NCBI GenBank assembly: GCA_003139975.1
Contig: PLHN01000308.1
Location: 1,433 to 11,743 of the forward strand
Source of the DNA: Acidobacteriaceae bacterium
Lineage (GTDB): Bacteria > Acidobacteriota > Terriglobia > Terriglobales > Acidobacteriaceae
DNA: 10,311 bases
Reading direction: 5' to 3'
The notes below the pieces were generated by a model, which had not been told where the DNA came from, ran no database searches, and saw only the letters and a list, made by a program, of their open reading frames with translations. Numbering within the stretch: position 1 is the stretch's first letter; every line of letters starts with the position of its first letter. Positions 1-6,342 of the stretch are shown piece by piece. The position numbers and the translations under genes are program-made.

Positions 1-5
1 AGTCT

Positions 6-16
6 CGCTTTAGCAT
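6..16 (-). repeat. Copy 1 of 11-bp word ATGCTAAAGCG
   Basis: On the minus strand this site reads ATGCTAAAGCG. The identical word recurs at 1201-1211 (plus strand) and 3019-3029 (minus strand), each time just upstream of a gene start. Here it lies 23 nt before the GTG of the small basic protein at 40. Its function is unknown; a shared regulatory site, a repeat remnant and chance are all possible. Confidence 0.4.
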
Positions 17-39
17 CCGGCCTGTGGCATCATGGACTC

Positions 40-309
40 GTGATGATCGGCAAGGGCAAACGTCCGCGTGATCCAAACCAGCTTGCGAAGTGGATTGTAG
101 AGCAATCGACGAGCGCCGCGCCAGAGCCACCGCAAGGCCCACCAGCTCCGCCCATCGCCGCACCACCTAATCTCTCCGACTACATGGCTGCAATAGGGCG
201 CAAAGGCGGTCAGATCGGCGGCAAGCGCCGTCTCAAGACCATGACCAAGGAACAGCGCTCAAAGGTCGCGGCAAAAGCGGCTAGAGCGCGGTGGAAGAAG
301 CGGCCCTAG
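40..309 (+). CDS. Small basic conserved hypothetical protein (KRPRDPNQLAK / RKGGQIGGK family)
   Basis: This encodes an 89-residue, strongly basic protein. Three parts are visible. Residues 5-20 carry the segment KRPRDPNQLAKWIVEQ. Residues 24-44 are a proline/alanine-rich linker. Residues 50-88 are Gly/Lys/Arg-rich, with RKGGQIGGKRRLKTMTKEQR followed by an Ala/Lys/Arg helix ending ARARWKK. I recognise this architecture from small uncharacterised proteins scattered through many bacteria; their role is not established. The basic C-terminus would suit nucleic-acid binding, which is inference. Start choice: GTG at 40 is followed at once by ATG at 43, and the family-like segment begins a few residues later. 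The frame stays open to the window edge, so a longer N-terminus is not excluded. Its stop codon overlaps that of the convergent lipoprotein gene within a shared CTAG. Confidence 0.7.
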   Translation: MMIGKGKRPRDPNQLAKWIVEQSTSAAPEPPQGPPAPPIAAPPNLSDYMAAIGRKGGQIGGKRRLKTMTKEQRSKVAAKAARARWKKRP

Positions 310-608
310 TCGGGGTTGGCCCCAAGAATCACTTCGCAACTTGGAACTCCATTAGCCCATTCAGACGCACCCGCGAAGTTTAGCTTCCTCGTCATAAGCC
401 TGTCTTTGATCGTGCTGCATAGTGTGCCTGTCTTTGTGTCCAGTGCAAAGTATCCGTGCCAAGGGACTCCCTCAACGAAAAAGGCATCTGCTGGGAGTGG
501 TACAAATCGCTGATAGTGCGGCTTCGCTGGCGGCACTGTGCTGTGAGGTTCACAGCCTGTCATCGCAACACTGATAGCGAGCACGGCCAAAATTTGCGAA
601 AAATTCAT
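306..608 (-). CDS. Small putative lipoprotein, function unknown
   Basis: This encodes 100 residues. The N-terminus MNFSQILAVLAISVAMTGC is a lipoprotein signal peptide: a short polar start, a hydrophobic core (residues 6-16) and a lipobox-like MTGC that puts the lipidated cysteine at residue 19. After cleavage by signal peptidase II the mature protein would be about 82 residues, anchored to a membrane from the periplasmic side. The mature part has two more cysteines, C64 in GTLCSTI and C91 in VPSCEVI, which could form a disulfide. I do not recognise the mature domain. The start is well supported: GGAGGG stands four nt upstream of ATG on the minus strand. The gene runs towards the basic-protein gene and their stop codons overlap. 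A 12-bp hairpin at 649-679 separates it from the cysteine-rich gene upstream. Confidence 0.7.
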   Translation of the reverse strand: MNFSQILAVLAISVAMTGCEPHSTVPPAKPHYQRFVPLPADAFFVEGVPWHGYFALDTKTGTLCSTIKDRLMTRKLNFAGASEWANGVPSCEVILGANPD

Positions 609-648
609 TTTCCCTCCGTAGTTGACAGCCGTGATTTAATCGGAAATG

Positions 649-679
649 GCGAGAGCGCCGGTATCGTCGGCGCTCTCGC
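649..679 (-). terminator. 12-bp perfect hairpin, likely transcription terminator
   Basis: GCGAGAGCGCCG (649-660) and CGGCGCTCTCGC (668-679) form a perfect 12-bp GC-rich stem around a 7-nt loop. It lies 54 nt beyond the stop of the cysteine-rich minus-strand gene and 40 nt before the lipoprotein start. No strong U-run follows on the minus strand; the plus-strand side is somewhat T-rich (TTGTGTTTT, 685-693). A termination role is inferred from position and stem strength. Confidence 0.5.
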
Positions 680-733
680 AGAATTGTGTTTTGGCAAATT
701 CAATGTATCACGGGGATGCCAAGATGCAAACTG

Positions 734-1153
734 CTACTCCACTACAAACCGTTCCATCGTCCGTATCGTCTCCTCTTTTAAAAGGAAATCGTGTCCGCTA
801 CATCCGATATGCACGGCAAATCGGATTAGGCGCTGCCTTACAACTGCTTCTGGAGAATCTGAGTTGTAAGTGGTGTATATGTCGTGATGCTTTCCGCAGT
901 TTTCTCGGTCACACACGCACCCAACTCGCCAAAGGTCAGGTAGGCTTCCGGATTGGCCCCCACTGTCATCGGGAGGCCAGTAATGCACGGACGCTCTGCC
1001 GCACGTTGTACATACAAAGGTTATTGGCCACGCATCCTTGGGCGGATTCACAAGATGTTGAACTGTTCCTGATTGGCTTTGATGCGGGAGATATTTGGTC
1101 CGAGAGCAGCCGGGACATTCTACCGAAGGAATTGATACCCGAAAGTTCATCAC
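734..1153 (-). CDS. Cysteine-rich zinc-ribbon-like hypothetical protein
   Basis: This encodes 139 residues with eight cysteines. Two are CxxC knuckles, CPGC at residues 13-16 and CTTC at 48-51, a spacing typical of a zinc ribbon. A second cluster, CVCDRENC, covers residues 79-86 and is followed by H89 and H90; a lone C118 lies further on. The opening, SIPSVECPGC then ITFVCTTCG, resembles small uncharacterised proteins I associate with Acidobacteria. Zinc binding is inferred from the motif; no catalytic signature is visible. The start is GTG at 1153 or the adjacent ATG at 1150. GGGGG lies nine nt upstream of the GTG, which slightly favours it. The gene is transcribed away from the transposase, with 78 bp between the two starts. 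Open frames on the opposite strand here look like shadows. Confidence 0.65.
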   Translation of the reverse strand: MMNFRVSIPSVECPGCSRTKYLPHQSQSGTVQHLVNPPKDAWPITFVCTTCGRASVHYWPPDDSGGQSGSLPDLWRVGCVCDRENCGKHHDIYTTYNSDSPEAVVRQRLIRFAVHIGCSGHDFLLKEETIRTMERFVVE

Positions 1154-1195
1154 GTTGGATTACCCCCGAAATTCGCCGCGAAATCAACAATACTC

Positions 1196-1224
1196 TTGAC
1201 ATGCTAAAGCGGCAATGGTATAAA
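1196..1224 (+). promoter_or_regulatory. Sigma70-type promoter for the transposase gene
   Basis: TTGACA (1196-1201) matches the -35 consensus fully. TATAAA (1219-1224) is a 5/6 match to the -10 box, and the spacer is exactly 17 nt. Transcription should begin six to eight nt after the -10 box, at about 1231-1232, which is the ATG of the transposase. The mRNA would then have essentially no leader. Confidence 0.7.
1201..1212 (+). repeat. Copy 2 of the ATGCTAAAGCG word (12 bp with next G)
   Basis: The word starts at the last base of the -35 box and runs through most of the promoter spacer of the transposase gene. A protein bound here would compete with RNA polymerase. It shares 12 bp (ATGCTAAAGCGG) with the copy at 3018-3029. 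Confidence 0.4.
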
Positions 1225-1231
1225 AGTCAAT

Positions 1232-2137
1232 ATGAATCGCCTAGACACTCAAACCCAAGCCAGAGTGATTAACTGCCTAATTGAAGGCTGTTCGATTCGC
1301 GCCACAGTCCGCATGACCGGAGCGGCAAAAAACACCGTTGTAAAGCTCCTAGCGGACATTGGCTGCGCCTGCGCTGGCTACCACAATCGCTCCGTTCGCA
1401 ATCTCAAGGTTCGCCGCTTACAGGCGGATGAGATTTGGTGCTTCGTGGGAGCTAAGGCGAAGAACGTAAGCAAGGAAAAGAAGCAAGAAGGCTGGGGCGA
1501 TATTTGGACGTGGGTAGGAATCGACGCAGATACGAAGCTGGTTCTCTCGTATCTGGTTGGCGGTCGTGATGGCGGATGGGCAAAAGACTTTATGGAAGAT
1601 TGCGCCAGCCGCATCAAGAACCGCGTGCAGATCACCACAGACGGTCACAGGGTATATCTGGATGCGGTTGAGAATGCTTTTGGAGCCGATATTGACTACG
1701 CGATGCTCCAGAAGATTTACGGCGCAGTCATGGAAAACGAGACGCGCTATTCTCCGGCAAAGTGCATTGGCTGCGATCTAAAAGTGGTTAGCGGTGATCC
1801 CGATCCCGCCCATGTCAGTACCAGCTATGTCGAGCGCCAGAACCTCACCATGAGAATGCAGATGCGGCGGTTTACTCGGCTAACAAATGGGTTCAGCAAG
1901 AAGGCCGATAATCACCGCCACTCCGTTGCGCTGCACTACATGCATTACAACTTCTGCCGTGTCCATCAGACCTTGCGTGTCACGCCAGCGATGGAAGCGG
2001 GATTGTCCGATCACGTTTGGAGTCTTGAGGAATTGTGTGCGTTGTTGCCAAAACCCGTGGTCAGAGCTTCTGCGCTTGAAAGGGATTTAACGCTTGCGGC
2101 TCTTGCTCGTCAGCAGATCCTCGGCAAATCTAGTTAG
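1232..2137 (+). CDS. IS1-like DDE transposase
   Basis: This encodes 301 residues. Residues 8-48 form a helix-turn-helix (CLIEGCSIRATVRMTGAAKN). The catalytic core follows: D66 in QADEIWCFV, D137 in QITTDGHRVY and E201 in SYVERQNLTMRM make a DDE triad. After it come RRFTRLTNGFSKK and a conserved HYNFCRVHQTLRVTPAM segment at 235-254. This matches single-frame IS1-like transposases that need no frameshift, unlike classic InsA/InsB. All key residues are present, so the protein looks intact. ATG 1232 is the first possible start after an in-frame stop at 1205-1207, and no ribosome binding site precedes it, in line with a leaderless mRNA. I found no terminal inverted repeats or target duplication by eye, so element boundaries are not given. 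Its last 51 bp overlap the Ntn hydrolase gene, convergently. Confidence 0.85.
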   Translation: MNRLDTQTQARVINCLIEGCSIRATVRMTGAAKNTVVKLLADIGCACAGYHNRSVRNLKVRRLQADEIWCFVGAKAKNVSKEKKQEGWGDIWTWVGIDADTKLVLSYLVGGRDGGWAKDFMEDCASRIKNRVQITTDGHRVYLDAVENAFGADIDYAMLQKIYGAVMENETRYSPAKCIGCDLKVVSGDPDPAHVSTSYVERQNLTMRMQMRRFTRLTNGFSKKADNHRHSVALHYMHYNFCRVHQTLRVTPAMEAGLSDHVWSLEELCALLPKPVVRASALERDLTLAALARQQILGKSS

Positions 2138-2968
2138 CCGTCTTTTCCAGTTCGCTGGTGCTCTGTCTTTCTTTGATAGAGCAGGAGAGTAAGGAGAACG
2201 GTTAATACTTACCCATACGCGATCAATCAACTTGTCGATTCTTTTTGGTAGTGGTTTTGGCTTGTGACCCGCCACGATGATTCGCCAGTTCCAAGCATAC
2301 CCAACACCTTGCAAGACTTCCGTAGCAACTTTAGCGTTGAATACGTCGTAGAGAACGCTTTCTAGTGAATCATCCTTGTCAAACTCTGACCAAATGAGAT
2401 GGTTTCGAGCGGTTTCTTCTCCCGCTCCGATAGCCTGGAATCCTTGCCAGTCACATGGAGTAAGCTGGCCTGCTGGCGTACTAGCCGTGAAAATGTGAGG
2501 GCCGTTCGAGTCGAAACCACAAAAGAGCATTGAGCAGTTGTGCGCGTATCCGGCTATCTCCTCCGCAAGAATGTTTAAATAAACCGTATCGAGCAACCTT
2601 GCGTCTTTGGGGTCTGCGGTAAATGAATCCACACTAAGCAGCTTGGGTTTTAGTACATGATCCTCGACTTCGCTTTGCCATCGCGCTTCGAACGCCTTTT
2701 TAACTGCTTTTTCCATCATCATGCGATCACACTGCTTTGGTTTATCCTTCGCAATGTCTGCTGCGAGCAGCCCTAGTACGCGTTCAGGGAACGTGAGATC
2801 GTCGCCGGAGAACATGGCGCACCAGCTTGTTCCGGGAACGTCCACGATTTTAGTTACCCCGCTGTCCGTTTCTGCGCTAGCGGTAGTCCCAGAGAAGGTC
2901 AGAGCACGATCAGCTATGCACACGATGGCCTTGGAATCTGCGGCGATAGCGGCGATACAGACAGTCAT
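2087..2968 (-). CDS. Proteasome-like Ntn hydrolase (orphan beta-subunit/HslV fold)
   Basis: This encodes 293 residues with the start chosen here. The N-terminus MTVCIAAIAADSKAIVCIAD resembles proteasome beta subunits and HslV. Removal of Met would expose Thr2 as the nucleophile. ADR (D20) and TKIV (K40) sit where the active-site Asp17 and Lys33 of proteasomes fall. SGDD (54-57), GFDSNGPHIF (151-160) and IGAGEETA (180-187) match further conserved stretches of the fold. From about residue 235 there is a basic tail of unknown role. An in-frame ATG at 3010 would add 14 residues (MKPRKVPSPKRNSV). I prefer ATG 2968 because it places Thr second and AAGGA stands eight nt upstream. No ATPase partner (HslU, ARC/Mpa) or second subunit is nearby. 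The substrate is unknown, and peptidase activity is inferred from fold motifs only. Confidence 0.65.
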   Translation of the reverse strand: MTVCIAAIAADSKAIVCIADRALTFSGTTASAETDSGVTKIVDVPGTSWCAMFSGDDLTFPERVLGLLAADIAKDKPKQCDRMMMEKAVKKAFEARWQSEVEDHVLKPKLLSVDSFTADPKDARLLDTVYLNILAEEIAGYAHNCSMLFCGFDSNGPHIFTASTPAGQLTPCDWQGFQAIGAGEETARNHLIWSEFDKDDSLESVLYDVFNAKVATEVLQGVGYAWNWRIIVAGHKPKPLPKRIDKLIDRVWVSINRSPYSPALSKKDRAPANWKRRLTRFAEDLLTSKSRKR

Positions 2969-2974
2969 TACGGA

Positions 2975-2995
2975 GTTCCTTTTGGGGGAAGGAAC
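2975..2995 (-). promoter_or_regulatory. Hairpin that encloses the Ntn hydrolase ribosome binding site
   Basis: On the minus strand GTTCCTT (2995-2989), a 7-nt loop CCCCCAA and AAGGAAC (2981-2975) form a perfect 7-bp stem. The 3' arm contains the Shine-Dalgarno core AAGGA for the ATG at 2968. Folding would hide the site, so translation may be limited or switched. Regulation is inferred. Confidence 0.4.
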
Positions 2996-3017
2996 CTTGC
3001 GGGGTTTCATCTTTCCC

Positions 3018-3029
3018 CCGCTTTAGCAT
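3018..3029 (-). repeat. Copy 3 of the ATGCTAAAGCG word
   Basis: On the minus strand this reads ATGCTAAAGCGG, then GGG. It lies 50 nt upstream of the preferred Ntn hydrolase start and 8 nt upstream of the alternative ATG at 3010. The word CCTGTGG lies near both this copy (3039-3045) and copy 1 (21-27), though at a different spacing. Confidence 0.4.
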
Positions 3030-3098
3030 AGTCTGTCCCCTGTGGAAAAGGAAACTGACCCACTACCCACCAACATCTTGGCTCTTTGAGTGCTCGCT

Positions 3099-4214
3099 CT
3101 AATCGCGGCAATACTTCTCATACTGCTGAAAAATGAACGGGTCCGTCATTCCTGCAATATAGTCGCAAATAATGCGGGGCAGCGGCTCGTGCGCGGCTTT
3201 CTCCCGATGGTTCCGCGGCAGATCGTCGGGTTCTTCCATCCAATGAGCAAACAGCTCTCCCACGATTCGTTCAGCGTCATCTTTTTCTCCTTCGAGCGCG
3301 GGGCTGAAGTAGAGGTTCTCATACAAAAAATCCTTAAGGTGGCGTCGTTCCTGTTCGACCTCCGGACTGAATGCCGCCAACCGCGCCGGATACAGCCGGA
3401 TCGCTTCAACCGAATGCACGTTAGCCACCGCGACCCGCTCCCGCGTATTCTCAATCAGATCGCCGACCTGCCGGTCGAAGACGCGCTTCAGCGTCTCGTT
3501 GAATAGCAACTTTTGCTCCGCCGTCGGATAAAGCCTCCGCACCTCATCGAAGCAGTGGCCAAAGATCGGTACGCTCTCGGCAATCTGTTCGACCGTTAGC
3601 AGATGCGCTTCGCAGCCATCGTCTAAATCGGCGGTGTTATAAGCAATCTCATCGGTCAGGTCGATGAGCTGCGCCTCCAGCGGAGGCCGCTGATCCAGCA
3701 AATACTCGGCCAGTTCCGGATGCTCCGCAGCAGGGTAGTCGTGCGAGTGCTTGATGATTCCTTCCCGAACCTCGAATGTGAGATTCAGCCCGCGAAAAGA
3801 GGCATACCTTAGCTCGAAATCTTCCACAATGCGCAGCGCGTGCAGGTTGTGATCAAACGAGAGTCCTTGCCGGCGCATCGCGGCATCCAGCGCCTTTTCT
3901 CCCGCGTGCCCAAATGGAGGATGCCCAAGGTCATGCACCAGCGCCAAAGCCTCCACCAGATCTGTATTCAATCCAAGCTGTGCCGCAATCGTGCGCGAAA
4001 TCTGCGCCACTTCGATCGTGTGCGTTAGCCGGTTGCGGAAATGATCGGAATAGCGGCGCGTGAAAACCTGCGTCTTCGCTTCCAGCCGTCGAAAAGCGCG
4101 CGCGTGCACCACACGGTCGCGGTCCCGCTGAAAGTCGTTGCGATAAGGATGAGTCGGCTCGGGATGCCGTCGCCCGCGAGAGTGTTCCACGTGGACGGCA
4201 TAGTCGGCGAGCAT
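3099..4214 (-). CDS. dgt: Deoxyguanosinetriphosphate triphosphohydrolase-like protein (HD domain)
   Basis: This encodes 371 residues. Enzymes of this family cut dNTPs, classically dGTP, into deoxynucleoside and triphosphate in the cytoplasm, which tunes the DNA precursor pool. The HD metal site is complete: H65 in NRLTHTIEVAQ, H94-D95 in LVHDLGHPPFGH and D188 in LTDEIAYNTADLDDG. The N-terminal SRGRRHPEP and FQRDRDRVVHARAFRRLE segments are typical of the shorter (type 2) form; the E. coli enzyme is about 130 residues longer. The start is ATG 4214, where family similarity begins (LADYAV...SRGR), although the ribosome binding site is weak. It lies 34 nt downstream of the TPR gene on the same strand, so the two are probably co-transcribed. 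Substrate preference cannot be read from sequence, as related enzymes also hydrolyse other dNTPs. The family call is firm. Confidence 0.92.
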   Translation of the reverse strand: MLADYAVHVEHSRGRRHPEPTHPYRNDFQRDRDRVVHARAFRRLEAKTQVFTRRYSDHFRNRLTHTIEVAQISRTIAAQLGLNTDLVEALALVHDLGHPPFGHAGEKALDAAMRRQGLSFDHNLHALRIVEDFELRYASFRGLNLTFEVREGIIKHSHDYPAAEHPELAEYLLDQRPPLEAQLIDLTDEIAYNTADLDDGCEAHLLTVEQIAESVPIFGHCFDEVRRLYPTAEQKLLFNETLKRVFDRQVGDLIENTRERVAVANVHSVEAIRLYPARLAAFSPEVEQERRHLKDFLYENLYFSPALEGEKDDAERIVGELFAHWMEEPDDLPRNHREKAAHEPLPRIICDYIAGMTDPFIFQQYEKYCRD

Positions 4215-4248
4215 GGAGCCAGTGTAGCAGCGGAGTCGGAATGCGGCC

Positions 4249-6342
4249 CTACTGTTTGCTCGTGTCTTCGCGCGCCAGCTTCATCTTCGCGGAGTCGAGC
4301 TTTTTCTGTACCCGCGCTACATCGCTCGGGTCCACTTCTGCTGCAATCGTGCGATTCCACTCGGTGAGCGCGCGCTCCCAGTTTGCCGCCGCTTGTTTCA
4401 GGCGGCCCGTCTTCTGATATAGATCGCCCAGGTGATCGTGGACCGTAGGATCGGTGTTGATCTTCTGCGACGCTTTCAGCAGATTCTCTTCCGCCAGATC
4501 GTATTTTCCCAGCCGGAAGTAAGCCCATCCGAGAGAATCGAGATAAGCGCCATTGGCCGGATCGAGATCGACGGCGTGCTTGATGTATCCAAGCGCCTCC
4601 TCGAGCTGCATATTCTGGTCGGCCAGCATGTAACCCAAATAATTCAGCGCCGAGGCATGTTCGGGATCCCCCGCCAGCACCTTCTTAAACTGTGCTTCGG
4701 CCTCGGGATAGCGTTTGTCGCGCTCGTAGGTCGAGCCGCGCAGAAACCAGATATACTCCTTCTCTTCTTCCTTGGTCGATAGCTGTTCTGCCTTGTCGAG
4801 CGCCTGCACCGCATCCGAGAAGCGGCGAAGCCGCGTGTTCATCTGCGCCAGCGTGATGTAAATCTGCCGGTCGTCGGCATCGCCTTTCAGCAACGAGCGC
4901 ACATCCTTCAGCGCCTCGTCGGCTTTCCCCATATCGGCCAGTTGCGCATCCAGCACCATTTTCAGATCGCGGCTGTTGGGAAGCTTCTGCACCGCTTCTT
5001 TGGCAACATCGGTAGCCTTCTGCCATTCCTTGGCTTCGCGCCACGTGTCGATCACCTGCTGGTAGCCGCGCTCGATGTTGTCATTCCCGCCCAACGCGAC
5101 CATCTGCCGGAAGGTCTCGCTTGCCGCCTGATAATTCCCCTGATCGCGATAAATGGTCCCCAGCCGCTCCAGAAAAACCGCACGGTTACTCTTCGCGCTG
5201 CCCGTGTAGTTGCCGTCTGCCTTCTCGGTCTTCTTGAGCAGGTCGCGCATGATCGGGACGGCATCGTCATACCGTCCCTGCGCCTGGTAAATCGAAGCGA
5301 TGTTATACGGCACTTCGATCGAATCCTGCACCATCGACGACGCCTTCTTCAGGTTCTCGAGAGCCAGGTCGAACTTGCCCTGCTTGCGATAGATCTCCGC
5401 AATGCGAATATAGGTCTGCGCGTCTTCCGGGTTCGCGTCGGCAATTACCTTATACTGCTCGAGCGCCGCGTCGCTCTGTCCGTCATTGAGCAGGTTCTCG
5501 GCCAATCCACGGATTGCATCCAGGTTGTCGCGATCCAGTTCGATGGCGTGCCGGTACGCTTCGACTGCGTTCTTGTATTGCTTCTGCTGCTCGTAGGTGT
5601 ATCCCAGTGCCGAATAGAGCTTGGCGGAGCGCTCGTTCTTGGGCACGGAACTGAGCACGTCGGTCGCCCGCGAAGTATCGCCCAGTTCGTTGTAAAGATA
5701 CGCGAGCGTTGTAACCGCTTCCTCCGAATCCGGCTGCAACTTTACCGCCGTCTTGAATTCGGTCTCCGCTTTTTGCAGATCGTTGTGCAGACGATACAGT
5801 CGGCCCAGAAGCAAGTGGTCATCCGTACTGTCCGGTTGCAGGCGAACAATTTGCTCATACTGCTCGATGGCCAGTTTGAGCACGCTTTCCGATCCGTTGC
5901 CCGCCTCCATGTCGCCCAGCGATCGCAGGTAGATTCTCCCCAGCAGCCGCCGCGCTTCCAGATTGTTCGGGTCACGCTTGATGATGTCCTGCGCCTCGAT
6001 GACTGCGTCGCGAATCCGCCCCGTTTTGGCGTAGAGTTCGGCCAATCCCGAGGTCAAGTACGCCGAGGTCGGATCGGCATCGATCGCCGCGCGATACTCT
6101 TCAATCGCCTTGTTGGCCAGGTCGCTGCGGCCATAAGTCGAAACCTGCTCCTCATACATGTGGGCCAGAGCGAAATGGTAATAGGCGGCGGCCCTGTCGG
6201 GGGCTTTTTCCTTGCTTCCGGACGGCGAACTGGCCGTCGAAGAGTCAGTCGGCGCAGAACCCGCAGCCGTCGCAGGCGCACTTTGGCCCACCAAGAAAGA
6301 CCCTGTAAAAAGGACAACGAACAGCCCCCACTGATTTTTCAT
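4249..6342 (-). CDS. Exported tetratricopeptide-repeat (TPR) protein
   Basis: This encodes 697 residues. The N-terminus has a signal peptide (hydrophobic core about 6-19, likely cut near ATA-A at 24-27) followed by a Ser/Thr/Ala/Pro linker to residue 48. From about 52 to 660 the chain is a nearly continuous run of TPR helix pairs, for example NLEARRLLGRIY (127-138), ALGYTYEQQKQYKNAVEAY (245-263), YIRIAEIYRKQGKFDLALEN (311-330), ALNYLGYMLADQ (565-576) and SLGWAYFRLGKYDLAEEN (603-620). The C-terminus is a charged helix. No enzymatic domain is visible, so a scaffold role in the periplasm or cell envelope is inferred. ATG 6342 has AAGGA six nt upstream. The gene leads a probable operon with the dGTPase; no functional link between the two is evident. 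GC-rich coding on this strand leaves a long shadow frame on the plus strand. Confidence 0.9.
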   Translation of the reverse strand: MKNQWGLFVVLFTGSFLVGQSAPATAAGSAPTDSSTASSPSGSKEKAPDRAAAYYHFALAHMYEEQVSTYGRSDLANKAIEEYRAAIDADPTSAYLTSGLAELYAKTGRIRDAVIEAQDIIKRDPNNLEARRLLGRIYLRSLGDMEAGNGSESVLKLAIEQYEQIVRLQPDSTDDHLLLGRLYRLHNDLQKAETEFKTAVKLQPDSEEAVTTLAYLYNELGDTSRATDVLSSVPKNERSAKLYSALGYTYEQQKQYKNAVEAYRHAIELDRDNLDAIRGLAENLLNDGQSDAALEQYKVIADANPEDAQTYIRIAEIYRKQGKFDLALENLKKASSMVQDSIEVPYNIASIYQAQGRYDDAVPIMRDLLKKTEKADGNYTGSAKSNRAVFLERLGTIYRDQGNYQAASETFRQMVALGGNDNIERGYQQVIDTWREAKEWQKATDVAKEAVQKLPNSRDLKMVLDAQLADMGKADEALKDVRSLLKGDADDRQIYITLAQMNTRLRRFSDAVQALDKAEQLSTKEEEKEYIWFLRGSTYERDKRYPEAEAQFKKVLAGDPEHASALNYLGYMLADQNMQLEEALGYIKHAVDLDPANGAYLDSLGWAYFRLGKYDLAEENLLKASQKINTDPTVHDHLGDLYQKTGRLKQAAANWERALTEWNRTIAAEVDPSDVARVQKKLDSAKMKLAREDTSKQ

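Noticed and set aside
622..650. TTGACA at 622-627 as a plus-strand promoter
   Set aside because: The -10 position (AATGGC) does not match the consensus, and no plus-strand gene follows within 500 bp.
646..1272. Open frame of 208 codons on the plus strand
   Set aside because: It overlaps the cysteine-rich gene on the other strand and the start of the transposase, and has no ribosome binding site or recognised motif. Its last third looks mildly protein-like, but the opposite strand has the clearer CxxC signature.
3011..3098. Possible insertion-sequence end remnant (TGTCCCCTGTGG and AAACTGACCCAC words)
   Set aside because: These words recall the ends of some IS21-type elements, but only a single short stretch is present, with no partner end and no transposase fragment of that type. 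Too weak to annotate.
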